From NCBI GenBank assembly GCA_002402375.1, contig DHFT01000005.1:1-44555 (forward strand): DNA of 44,555 nt, in the 5' to 3' direction. Below the pieces are notes generated by a model. The model did not search any database, was not told where the DNA came from, and saw only the letters and a program-made list of their open reading frames with translations. Both the position numbers and the translations under genes were made by a program. The DNA is from Elusimicrobia bacterium UBA4817. GTDB lineage: Bacteria > Elusimicrobiota > UBA8919. Numbering within the stretch: the first letter of the stretch is position 1; the number at the start of each line of letters is the position of its first letter. Of this stretch, positions 33,593-41,393 are shown piece by piece.

Positions 33593-34213
33593 ATGAAATA
33601 TCCGAAATTGAGAGAATTAAAAGAAGCAATAAAGGCGTTGATATTAGGACCGTACACAACTAAGTTTCCGAATGTTCCGCATTGCCCGTTTCCGAGATTT
33701 CGCGGAAAGCCGGTGCCCGACGAAAAGGGTTGTATCGGTTGCGGCGCCTGTGCGGAGGTCTGTCCTCCGGGGTCAATTTTAATTACGGATAATTTAACTG
33801 CGAAACCGCCCGTTCGCTCTCTCAAATGGCGTCATGATTTTTGTATTTTTTGCGGACAGTGCGAGCGGATTTGCACGACAAAAGAGGGAGTTAAATTATC
33901 AAACGAGTTTAACCTCGCGGATTTGAAACGAGATAATATGTTTTCCGAAATAAAAAAAGAACTTGTAATTTGTTCGGAGTGCAAAGAAATTATTGCGCCG
34001 AAAGACCAGATTTTATATGTGGCAAAAAAATTAGGGGTACAGGCATACAGTAATATAAATATAATTGCTCTGACGCAACAGGAATTATTAGACAATAGCG
34101 AGGAAATCCCCGACTCTTCCCAACCGCTTCGCCGCCAGACGGCATTCAAGATATTATGTCCGAAATGCCGCCACCAGCAATGGGTTTTTGATGACTATAA
34201 CAAAACTTCTTAA
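33593..34213 (+). CDS. Ferredoxin-like hydrogenase subunit with zinc-ribbon tail (MbhN/NuoI/HycF-like)
   Basis: 206 residues. Two [4Fe-4S] motifs are seen: CIGCGACAEVCPPG near residue 44 and CIFCGQCERIC near 83. Two CxxC pairs follow, CSEC near 124 and CPKC near 190, resembling the zinc-binding tail of HycF/HyfH. The stretch between the pairs is longer than expected and includes a Ser/Pro-rich part. It transfers electrons from the polyferredoxin to the small subunit. Its end overlaps the protease gene by 23 bases. Confidence 0.88.
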   Translation: MKYPKLRELKEAIKALILGPYTTKFPNVPHCPFPRFRGKPVPDEKGCIGCGACAEVCPPGSILITDNLTAKPPVRSLKWRHDFCIFCGQCERICTTKEGVKLSNEFNLADLKRDNMFSEIKKELVICSECKEIIAPKDQILYVAKKLGVQAYSNINIIALTQQELLDNSEEIPDSSQPLRRQTAFKILCPKCRHQQWVFDDYNKTS

Positions 34214-34691
34214 TTCAATAAACAGAAAAAATCTTTTAATTGTAGGAATAGGCAACACACTTAAAGGCGACGACGGTGCCGGCTGCGAAGTAATTAAAAA
34301 TTTACAATTAAAAATGGTACAAGACGTCATTCTGAGCGAAGCGAAGAATCTCGCCTTTCTTGATGTCGGTTCCGCACCTGAAAATTACACTAAAAAAATA
34401 AAGGATTTTAAGCCGGAAACGATTATTTTTATTGATGCCGTTGAGATGAAAGAACCGTCGGGCACGGTAAAAATTATTGACGAAAAAGAAATTATTTCGG
34501 GATATTATACAACTCATAACATGCCTTTGAATTTATTTATTGATTATGTAAAGCAGGAAACGGGTGCAAAGATAATTTTTATCGGTATCCAGCCGGAATC
34601 AACCGGCTTCGGCGAAGTCCTTTCCGCCCCGGTTCAAAAAGCAGTGGAAATGTTAGTTGATGAGGTTACTACTCAATATAAACTTGTTTAA
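34191..34691 (+). CDS. [NiFe] hydrogenase maturation endopeptidase, HycI-like
   Basis: 166 residues. Family motifs are GIGNTLKGDDGAG near residue 18, DVGSAPENY near 60, FIDAVEM near 82 and THNMPL near 108, holding the nickel-sensing acidic and His residues. It should trim the C-terminus of the large subunit after nickel insertion, consistent with the tail there. I start at ATG 34191 rather than the adjacent TTG. Residues about 46-54 (VILSEAKNL) come from a 27-bp dispersed repeat and lie where relatives have a shorter turn. Confidence 0.9.
   Translation: MTITKLLNSINRKNLLIVGIGNTLKGDDGAGCEVIKNLQLKMVQDVILSEAKNLAFLDVGSAPENYTKKIKDFKPETIIFIDAVEMKEPSGTVKIIDEKEIISGYYTTHNMPLNLFIDYVKQETGAKIIFIGIQPESTGFGEVLSAPVQKAVEMLVDEVTTQYKLV
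34326..34352 (+). repeat. 27-bp dispersed repeat half-element inside the protease gene
   Basis: It is identical over 27 bases to 16951-16977 in serA and is read in the same frame. Confidence 0.8.
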
Positions 34692-34695
34692 TTTT

Positions 34696-35898
34696 ATGAA
34701 AATACATTTTAAGACATTCGGATGCAAGGTAAATCAGTGCGAAACAAACGAGATGGCACAGCAGATACAGGAAGCAGGATGCAAGATACAAAATAATCCT
34801 GAAAATGCCGATATTATTGTTATAAATTCCTGCACGGTGACAGCCAATGCCGATAAAAAGACAAAGCAGTATTTAAGAAAGTGTTTGCGGTTTAATCCGG
34901 AACCAAAATTATTTTTAACGGGGTGTTATGCGGATAGAGCTTGGAAAAAATTAAAAAGTGAGTTTCCGAATATAAAATTGTTTAGAAATTCCGAAAAAGA
35001 AAATATTTTAACCGTTTTAGGTCAGCCCCTACCATCTACCATCTACCATTTACCATCTACCTTTTCTGCCCGTACCCGCGCATACATAAAAATTCAAGAC
35101 GGTTGCGACGGTAAATGTTCCTATTGCATAGTGCCTAAAGTGAGGCCGGAATTATGGTCAAAAAAGATTGAAGATGTAATTTCGGAAGCCGAAGGTTACG
35201 TTTCGGCAGGTCATAGAGAAATCGTTTTATGCGGAATACGGCTGGGGAAATATAAGGGACGGAGGGACGGAGGGACGGAGGGACAGAGTTTGGTTGGGTT
35301 GATAAAAGAACTGGAAAAAATTGACGGACTTTACCGTCTCCGGCTTTCGTCAATAGAATTACACGATATTACAGATGATTTAATTGAACTGCTCTCAAAA
35401 TCAAAAAAATTGTGCCACCATTTACACATTTCTTTACAATCCGGTGATGACAGCATATTAAGGGATATGAACAGGCCGTACGCGGCCGCTCAATTTTTCA
35501 GTAAAATTGAAAAAGTAAGAAAAAAAATTCCGGATATAGGCATTACAACGGACATTATTATCGGCTATCCGACTGATACAAACGAAACGCTTGAAAATTC
35601 ATATAATTTTGTAAAAAAATGTGCTTTTTCCCGTTTGCATGTTTTTAGATTTTCCCGTCGGCCCGGCACAAAAGCAGATTTAATAAAAAGGAACTGTCCG
35701 GAAACAATTATAAAAAAATGGCAAAAAAAATTCGCTCAACTGGATATGCATCTTAAAAAAAGTTTTCTAAAAAAATTCTCAGGTAAAAAATTAGAAATTC
35801 TGACTGAATCAAACGGTTACGGATATACGTCAAATTATATCTATCTGAAACTTCCGGCGGTCTATCCGGAAAATGAAATAATTTATTATGAAAAATAA
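34696..35898 (+). CDS. mtaB: tRNA methylthiotransferase MtaB-like (radical SAM)
   Basis: 400 residues. The N-terminal UPF0004 domain has FGCKVNQCETN at residues 6-16, INSCTVTANAD near 43 and LTGCYAD near 77, binding one cluster. The radical SAM motif is CDGKCSYCIVPKVRP near 137, and the C-terminal TRAM-like region is GKKLEILTESNGYGYTSNYIYLKL. It adds a methylthio group to t6A37 in tRNAs reading ANN codons. ATG 34696 gives the family N-terminus. Two loops are encoded by tandem repeats (CTACCAT heptamers and GGGACGGA octamers). It overlaps the next gene by 11 bases. Confidence 0.9.
   Translation: MKIHFKTFGCKVNQCETNEMAQQIQEAGCKIQNNPENADIIVINSCTVTANADKKTKQYLRKCLRFNPEPKLFLTGCYADRAWKKLKSEFPNIKLFRNSEKENILTVLGQPLPSTIYHLPSTFSARTRAYIKIQDGCDGKCSYCIVPKVRPELWSKKIEDVISEAEGYVSAGHREIVLCGIRLGKYKGRRDGGTEGQSLVGLIKELEKIDGLYRLRLSSIELHDITDDLIELLSKSKKLCHHLHISLQSGDDSILRDMNRPYAAAQFFSKIEKVRKKIPDIGITTDIIIGYPTDTNETLENSYNFVKKCAFSRLHVFRFSRRPGTKADLIKRNCPETIIKKWQKKFAQLDMHLKKSFLKKFSGKKLEILTESNGYGYTSNYIYLKLPAVYPENEIIYYEK
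35029..35063 (+). repeat. Heptamer array (CTACCAT)x5
   Basis: Three perfect and two degenerate CTACCAT units are translated as LPSTIYHLPST in the linker between the MtaB N-terminal domain and the radical SAM domain. Confidence 0.8.
35256..35287 (+). repeat. Octamer array (GGGACGGA)x4
   Basis: Three perfect units and one variant are translated as GRRDGGTEGQS in a surface loop of the MtaB barrel. Confidence 0.8.
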
Positions 35899-37771
35899 AA
35901 AACTTTTAACCCTTTCCGCTTTTGTGCTGTGCAACTTTTTATTAACACTGATTATGGGTGTTCCTTATTTCAAATTTGTCGGAGGGTATCCGTTGGAAAT
36001 ATTTTTTACGGTCATCGCCCACATTTCAAATACCGTTATGATTTATATTGTTTTGGCAATTGTCCTGCTTCTTTTGTATTTTTTGAAATTTCCTAAAATT
36101 ATTTTTTTCATCCCGCAGGGATTCCTTTTGGTCATTTTATTTTTTATTGTCAACATACTGGCTTTTATAGATGCCGGTGTCTATAAGATTTTCAGATTCC
36201 ACATAAATGGTCTTGTATTAAATACGCTCATTACACAAGGCGGATGGGAATCGCTGGACTTTAATCAAACAACCAAGATATTCATAGTTTTTATATTAGT
36301 TTTTATGTTTTTTGCCGAATTATTTCTGTATAATTTTCTTTCACGATTTTTTGCGAAAAGGGAATTTGTCGTCGGTAAAAAACAGATTTTTTTTATTTTT
36401 GCGTTGTCGTTTCTCATTATAGTTATAGATAAGGGAATTTATGCATATTCCGATTTGAAAAACATACCCTATATTACCCGCCACAGCAAACTTTTTATTC
36501 TGTATCAACCGCTTACAATAAAAAAGTTCGCCCAGAAACATTTTAATATAAAAATTGATGAAGCGGTTTCATTCCGTCTGGATAAAAAATATTCCGGGCT
36601 TAATTATCCTCGGAAAAAATTGGAATTTCAAGATATTCAAACAGGCCCGCCGAATATAATTTTAATTCTAATGGACTCGTTCCGGTTTGATATGCTAAAT
36701 CACGATGTTACTCCGAATATCCATAATTTCAGCAAAAAATCTCTTGTCTTTGAAAATCACTACAGCGGCGGTAATTGCACCCGTTTCGGAGTTTTTTCCA
36801 TTTTCTATGCTCTTTACGGGAATTATTGGGATTTAATGCTCGGTGAACGCCGTCCTCCGGTTTTTATGACGGCACTTTCCGATTTGGGTTATGATTTCAA
36901 GATAATGGCTGCAAGCAAACTGACATTTCCCGAGTTCAATAAAACCTGTTTCGTGAATATCCCGCAGGAAAAGATAGAGGATGAACCGAGAGGTTCTACG
37001 AAAATTGAGAGAGATGCGTCCTTGACCGATGATTTTATAAAATACATAGACGAAAAAAAATATGACCAAAGGAAATCCCCGCGGGATAAGAAACCGTTCT
37101 TTGCTTTTTTGTTTTACGATTGCCCGCACGGAAGTTACGATTCGCCTACGGAGTTTCACAAATTCAAACCCCATGCGGAAAGTTTCAATTATCTTTTGTT
37201 AAATAAGGATAACATACTGCCGGTTTTTAACAGATACAAAAATGCCAACCATTACGACGATGAACTGGTCGGCAAAATCATTAAAAAACTTGAAAGATCC
37301 GGATTTCTTAAAGATACCGTAATAATTATTTCCGCCGACCACGGCGAGGCATTTTTTGAAAAAGGTTTTTACGGTCACAATCGCGGTTTTTGCGAGGAGC
37401 AGGTAAAAGTTCCGATGGTCTTTTATATCCCGGGTTACAAACATGAAAAATATACTAACTTAACAAGTCATCTGGACATAGTTCCGACATTGATGTCGCT
37501 TCTCGGCTGCAAAAATCCACCTGCCGATTACAGTCAGGGCATTTCACTTTTTGATGATGAAAAAAGAGAGTTCACTGTTTCTCATACTTGGGACGAAATG
37601 GCGGTTATTGACGATAATTCAACCGTTGTGGTTCCGCTTGAAACATACAACATAGCGGGCGTTAAAATATATGACAGGAGTTACCGGGAACTTTCGGATG
37701 CGACATCCGCAAAAAACGCCGTTTTCCGTCTAACAAAACTTCAAAAGGATTTAACAAAATTTCAGAAATGA
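35888..37771 (+). CDS. YejM-like inner-membrane alkaline-phosphatase-superfamily protein
   Basis: 627 residues. Five membrane segments occupy about 1-200, then a periplasmic sulfatase-fold domain starts near 255 (NIILILMDSFRFDML). The SGGNCTRFGVFSIFYALYGNYW segment near 295 is the YejM/PbgA signature around the catalytic Thr, and ADHGEAFFEKGFYGHN near 478 holds metal-site residues. YejM controls LPS synthesis and outer membrane composition in enterobacteria, so an LPS-containing envelope is likely. Lipid phosphotransferase activity of the LtaS/EptA kind is the alternative. It overlaps mtaB by 11 bases. Confidence 0.82.
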   Translation: MKNKKLLTLSAFVLCNFLLTLIMGVPYFKFVGGYPLEIFFTVIAHISNTVMIYIVLAIVLLLLYFLKFPKIIFFIPQGFLLVILFFIVNILAFIDAGVYKIFRFHINGLVLNTLITQGGWESLDFNQTTKIFIVFILVFMFFAELFLYNFLSRFFAKREFVVGKKQIFFIFALSFLIIVIDKGIYAYSDLKNIPYITRHSKLFILYQPLTIKKFAQKHFNIKIDEAVSFRLDKKYSGLNYPRKKLEFQDIQTGPPNIILILMDSFRFDMLNHDVTPNIHNFSKKSLVFENHYSGGNCTRFGVFSIFYALYGNYWDLMLGERRPPVFMTALSDLGYDFKIMAASKLTFPEFNKTCFVNIPQEKIEDEPRGSTKIERDASLTDDFIKYIDEKKYDQRKSPRDKKPFFAFLFYDCPHGSYDSPTEFHKFKPHAESFNYLLLNKDNILPVFNRYKNANHYDDELVGKIIKKLERSGFLKDTVIIISADHGEAFFEKGFYGHNRGFCEEQVKVPMVFYIPGYKHEKYTNLTSHLDIVPTLMSLLGCKNPPADYSQGISLFDDEKREFTVSHTWDEMAVIDDNSTVVVPLETYNIAGVKIYDRSYRELSDATSAKNAVFRLTKLQKDLTKFQK

Positions 37772-37781
37772 AAAAAAGTAC

Positions 37782-37810
37782 TTGACAAAACGCCAAAAAT
37801 ACTTTATAAA
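37782..37810 (+). promoter_or_regulatory. Promoter of the HIT-rpsU-dnaG-rpoD run
   Basis: TTGACA 37782-37787 and TATAAA 37805-37810 have a 17-base spacer. The expected start point (about 37817) is next to the ATG at 37818, giving a leaderless message. Confidence 0.85.
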
Positions 37811-37817
37811 TATAAAG

Positions 37818-38162
37818 ATGTCTGATTGCTTGTTTTGCAGGATTGTTGATAAAAAAATTCCGGCGAAAATTATTTCGGAAACAGCAGGTTTAATTGCGAT
37901 ACGGGACGTCAACCCGCAGGCGCCGGTTCATATTCTGATAATTCCGAAAAAACATATAGCCACATTGAACGATATTACTCAATTCGATGCAGACATTATA
38001 GCGGATGTACATTTTTTAGCAAAAGAACTGGCAGAAAAAGAAAAGGTAAGTGAGGAAGGTTACCGGTTGGTGCTCAATACAAATTCCGGTGCGGGTCAGT
38101 CGGTTTTTCATATACACTGGCATCTTTTGGGCGGTAGAGTGATGAACTGGCCCCCGGGATAA
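37818..38162 (+). CDS. HIT-family (HINT-like) nucleotide hydrolase
   Basis: 114 residues, typical of HINT proteins. N-terminal DCLFCRIVDKKIPAKII, PQAPVHILIIPKKHI near residue 34, and the histidine triad HIHWHLLGG near 98 are present. It hydrolyses nucleoside phosphoramidates or AMP-linked compounds. Earlier in-frame codons lie inside the promoter, so ATG 37818 is the start; the message would be leaderless with no Shine-Dalgarno sequence. Confidence 0.92.
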   Translation: MSDCLFCRIVDKKIPAKIISETAGLIAIRDVNPQAPVHILIIPKKHIATLNDITQFDADIIADVHFLAKELAEKEKVSEEGYRLVLNTNSGAGQSVFHIHWHLLGGRVMNWPPG

Positions 38163-38206
38163 AGGAACACGGAACGGACACGAAACAAAAAAAGGTGGTG
38201 TTTAAT

Positions 38207-38398
38207 TTGGCGAATGTAAAAGTAAGAGAAGGGGAATCCATAGAGGAGGCGCTGAGAAGATTCAAAAGAGAATGCGAAAGAGACGGCATCCTTGCTGAAA
38301 TCAAAAAGCGCGAATTTTATGAGACGCCCTCAATAAAGAGAAAACGTAAGGCTGAGGAAGCAAGAAGAAAACTGAAAAAAAGAATTTTTTTCAGATAA
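38207..38398 (+). CDS. rpsU: Ribosomal protein bS21
   Basis: 63 residues beginning MANVKVREGESIEEALRRF, the usual bS21 N-terminus, with the basic tail RKRKAEEARRKLKKR. I place the start at TTG 38207 because AAAGGTGG lies about seven bases upstream; two GTG codons at 38195 and 38198 would overlap that binding site. It opens the classical macromolecular synthesis cluster with dnaG and rpoD. Confidence 0.93.
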   Translation: MANVKVREGESIEEALRRFKRECERDGILAEIKKREFYETPSIKRKRKAEEARRKLKKRIFFR

Positions 38399-38407
38399 TT
38401 AAGAAGT

Positions 38408-38486
38408 GTCATTCTGAACGAAGCAAAGCGGAGTGAAGAATCTCAATGTTTAAATGTGAGAGATGTTTCGCATCGCTCAACATGAC
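38408..38486 (+). repeat. Complete palindromic element (full form of the serA/protease repeat)
   Basis: The left arm GTCATTCTGAACGAAG (38408 on) and the right arm ending TCGCTCAACATGAC (to 38486) are inverted repeats around a short AT-rich centre. The left arm is the 27-bp repeat found in serA and in the hydrogenase protease gene, here with extra bases. It could fold into a hairpin between rpsU and the NIF3 gene. Confidence 0.8.
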
Positions 38487-38518
38487 ATGCATCAATCGTC
38501 GTTTTCCGGAGGCGTAAA

Positions 38519-39481
38519 TTGAAATTAAAAGAGTTTTATAACTTCGTCGTAGAAGAGGGAATTTTGTCCGACCTGCGCGGTGTGGAACAGGTAAAAAAAG
38601 GTTTGTCGGTTTCAAAGCAGAAATATGATAAACTTGATAACGAAAAAAAATCAGAGTTTGATGTTGAGTCGCTGAAAAATCCTTATAAGGATTCAAGGAT
38701 ACTTAATGGCACCGGTGACGAGGAAATAAGGTCAATTCTCATTGGTATTGATATTGATGTAGCGGAACTTGTACTGGCGGAAGAACTTAAAAAATCCGGC
38801 AAAAAGATTGACCTTGTTTTATCGCATCACCCGCAGGGCTACGCGTATGCCAATTTTTACGAAGTGATGGGTATGCAATCGGAGATTCTGGAAAAATTCG
38901 GAGTACCTATAAACGTTGCCGAGGGGTTGTTGTCAAAAAGAATAAAAGAGGTTGCTCACAGGGTAATGCCGGCGAACCATACAAGAAGCGTAGATGCCGC
39001 AAAACTTTTAGGAATTCCGATGATGTGTGCTCACACCGTTGCCGATAACCATGTCGCAAAATATCTTCAGGAAAAATTTGACTCGGTAAAACCGTATTTT
39101 GTTTCGGATGTGGTTAATACATTAAAGACAATTCCGGAATATAAAAGTGCGGTTACCGAAACGGTGGGTCCTAAAATATTAGTCGGAAACGAGGAAAATC
39201 GCGCGGGTAAGGTTTTTGTTGATATGACCGGCGGTACGGAAGGCGCTGTGGAATTTTTAGAAAAACTTTCCATTGCGGGTGTCGGAACAATCGTCGCAAT
39301 GCATATGTCGGAGGAGCACATAAAAAACGCCGAAAAGTCAAATATAAACATAGTAGTTGCAGGTCATATTTCCAGCGATACTCTCGGACTTAATCTGCTT
39401 TTTGATAAAGTGGAAAATAAGTTCGGTCCCGTTGATTTCATCCCTTGTTCCGGTTTCCGACGGATAAAACACAACCAATAA
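38519..39481 (+). CDS. NIF3/DUF34 family metal-binding protein
   Basis: 320 residues. Family metal-site motifs are VLSHHPQGYA near residue 100, AHTVADNHVAKYL near 170, and VAGHISSDTLGLN near 280. The biochemical role of the family is unresolved; it is often annotated as GTP cyclohydrolase I type 2. The start is TTG at 38519 with CGGAGG about eight bases upstream. It sits between rpsU and dnaG, an unusual insertion into this cluster, although NIF3 genes occur near sigA in Firmicutes. Confidence 0.85.
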   Translation: MKLKEFYNFVVEEGILSDLRGVEQVKKGLSVSKQKYDKLDNEKKSEFDVESLKNPYKDSRILNGTGDEEIRSILIGIDIDVAELVLAEELKKSGKKIDLVLSHHPQGYAYANFYEVMGMQSEILEKFGVPINVAEGLLSKRIKEVAHRVMPANHTRSVDAAKLLGIPMMCAHTVADNHVAKYLQEKFDSVKPYFVSDVVNTLKTIPEYKSAVTETVGPKILVGNEENRAGKVFVDMTGGTEGAVEFLEKLSIAGVGTIVAMHMSEEHIKNAEKSNINIVVAGHISSDTLGLNLLFDKVENKFGPVDFIPCSGFRRIKHNQ

Positions 39482-39508
39482 AAATCGTTCAAATCCATCA
39501 AACAAAAT

Positions 39509-41224
39509 ATGTCAATTCCGGAAGCAACTATTCAAAATGTTTTAAGTGCCTGTGATATTGTAGAAGTTATTGAGGGCTATGTCCGTCTGACAAGGTCAGG
39601 CAGAAATTTTAAGGCGCGGTGTCCGTTTCATAATGAAAAAACACCTTCGTTTATGGTAAATCCCGAGAAGCAGATTTTTCACTGTTTCGGGTGTAATGTC
39701 GGCGGTAATGCAATAAGTTTCGTGATGAAAATGGAAGGACTTACTTATCCCGAAGCCATCCGCAAACTTGCCAAAAAATGCAATATAGAAATAAAAGAAA
39801 TTTTTTCTAATTCTAAAACGGATGATAAACTGGCGGAAGAACGGGAAACAATTTATAAAATTTTAAACGATACAGGTTTATTTTTTCAGAAGCATCTTGC
39901 CGAAAACGCTGTCATAAAAAACTGGCTTAAAAAAAGGGGATTGACCGACGAAACGCTCGCAAAGTTTCAAATAGGTTATGCTCCGAAATCATCCAAAACA
40001 CTTTTGAATGCCGCCGTCAAAAAAGGATATTCAAAGGACTTACTTTACAAATCCGGGGTTATATCTTCTGACAAAGATTTTTTCATCAACAGGGTGATGT
40101 TTCCGATTTTTGATATCACGGGAAGAATTGTTGCGTTCGGCGGCAGGGTTTTGGACGATGCAATTCAGCCGAAATATCTTAATTCGCCCGAGACGGCGGT
40201 TTATTCCAAAAGCAGGGTGCTTTACGGTCTCAATTTCGCCGGAAAGTCCATAAGAGAAAATAATTCCGCAATAATACTTGAAGGTTATATTGATGTGATT
40301 ATGTGCCATCAATATGGAATAACGAATACGGTTGCCACTCTCGGGACCGCTTTTACGCCGCAGCACTCTTCTTTATTGAAGAGATACACCGACAATATAA
40401 TAGTCGCGTATGACCCGGATACGGCAGGCCGTTCCTCTGCGATAAGGTCGTGTGAGACGCTTCTTAATGACGATTTGTATGTGAAAATCGCCCAATTGCC
40501 CGACGGTAAGGATAGCGATGAAATTCTTATTTCCGACGGTGCGGATAAATTAAAAAATGTTTTTTCAAATTCAAAGTCATACATTGATTTTTTTATTGAT
40601 GAAAAATCGTCTTCCTCTGCGGGTTTTGATGTCAAGACCATTGAAGGTAAAAGGGGTCTTATAAAATTAGCCCTTCCGGTCATATCAAAAATTCCGAATG
40701 CCGTCGTAAAATCGGAATATATAAAAACGCTTTCAGAACGGCTCGGGGTGCGTGAGGAAATTATAAAAGAGGAACTGGCCCGGCTTAAAACCGAAATAAA
40801 GCGGTATGGCAGCGACTCAAAACAACAGCAGCCGGCGGTTGAAAAAAAAATTAACATTGAGGAAAGAAATCTTATATCGGTCCTGGCCGGCGATATTAAA
40901 CTTATGGATTATATTCCGGAAAATTTGCAGATTGATTTTAGCAGCGAGGAGATAAAAAAAATTTTTGACACACTCCGCGAATTAAGAAAAAAAGGCAGGG
41001 ATTCCGTTACTTCCGCCGAACTTGTAGAGTTTGCGGGTTCAGAGATTATTTCTAAAATTTTAACCGCAGGTGATTTTAATCCGTCTGAGCCGGAAAAATT
41101 CGTGAAGTCATTTGCAGATGCCGTATCAATTACAATGGAAAGAAAAAAATTGGAAAAAATTAAGGTTTGCGATATAAAAAAGTTTGTTGAAATTTCCAGA
41201 AAAATGAAAGGTTCAAAAAAATAA
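39509..41224 (+). CDS. dnaG: DNA primase
   Basis: 571 residues. The zinc-binding domain is CPFHNEKTPSFMVNPEKQ followed by FHCFGCNVGG (CHC2 type, residues about 38-65). The TOPRIM core holds the catalytic Glu in AIILEGYIDVI near residue 255, and DPDTAGRSSAIRS near 307. The C-terminal helicase-interacting region is weakly conserved. It makes RNA primers for replication. No clear Shine-Dalgarno sequence precedes the ATG, which lies 27 bases after the NIF3 stop. Confidence 0.95.
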   Translation: MSIPEATIQNVLSACDIVEVIEGYVRLTRSGRNFKARCPFHNEKTPSFMVNPEKQIFHCFGCNVGGNAISFVMKMEGLTYPEAIRKLAKKCNIEIKEIFSNSKTDDKLAEERETIYKILNDTGLFFQKHLAENAVIKNWLKKRGLTDETLAKFQIGYAPKSSKTLLNAAVKKGYSKDLLYKSGVISSDKDFFINRVMFPIFDITGRIVAFGGRVLDDAIQPKYLNSPETAVYSKSRVLYGLNFAGKSIRENNSAIILEGYIDVIMCHQYGITNTVATLGTAFTPQHSSLLKRYTDNIIVAYDPDTAGRSSAIRSCETLLNDDLYVKIAQLPDGKDSDEILISDGADKLKNVFSNSKSYIDFFIDEKSSSSAGFDVKTIEGKRGLIKLALPVISKIPNAVVKSEYIKTLSERLGVREEIIKEELARLKTEIKRYGSDSKQQQPAVEKKINIEERNLISVLAGDIKLMDYIPENLQIDFSSEEIKKIFDTLRELRKKGRDSVTSAELVEFAGSEIISKILTAGDFNPSEPEKFVKSFADAVSITMERKKLEKIKVCDIKKFVEISRKMKGSKK

Positions 41225-41226
41225 CG

Positions 41227-41376
41227 GTCGCCCCTAAAGGGACTTCCTTCGGTCGCTCGCAAGCAAGTTTTCCAGACACGCTCAGCCGACCACCCTGTCG
41301 GCTTCGCTCTAATCGTCGCTCCTGAAAGCGTAGTCGCTCCTCAAGGGTCTGGAGAAACTTCTTGCTCGCTCCGTGA
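41227..41376 (+). repeat. Palindromic intergenic element between dnaG and rpoD
   Basis: It begins with a CCCCTAAAGGGACT module, then GTCGCTCGCAAGCAAGTTTT. The ends GCAAGCAAGTTTTCCAGAC and GTCTGGAGAAACTTCTTGC form a long inverted repeat. The interior shares the AGCCGAC/GTCGGCT hairpin (41284-41303) and the GAAAGCGTAGTCGCTC block with 24585-24760. No gene is seen. Confidence 0.8.
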
Positions 41377-41393
41377 GTAAAAGGTAAAAAAAA

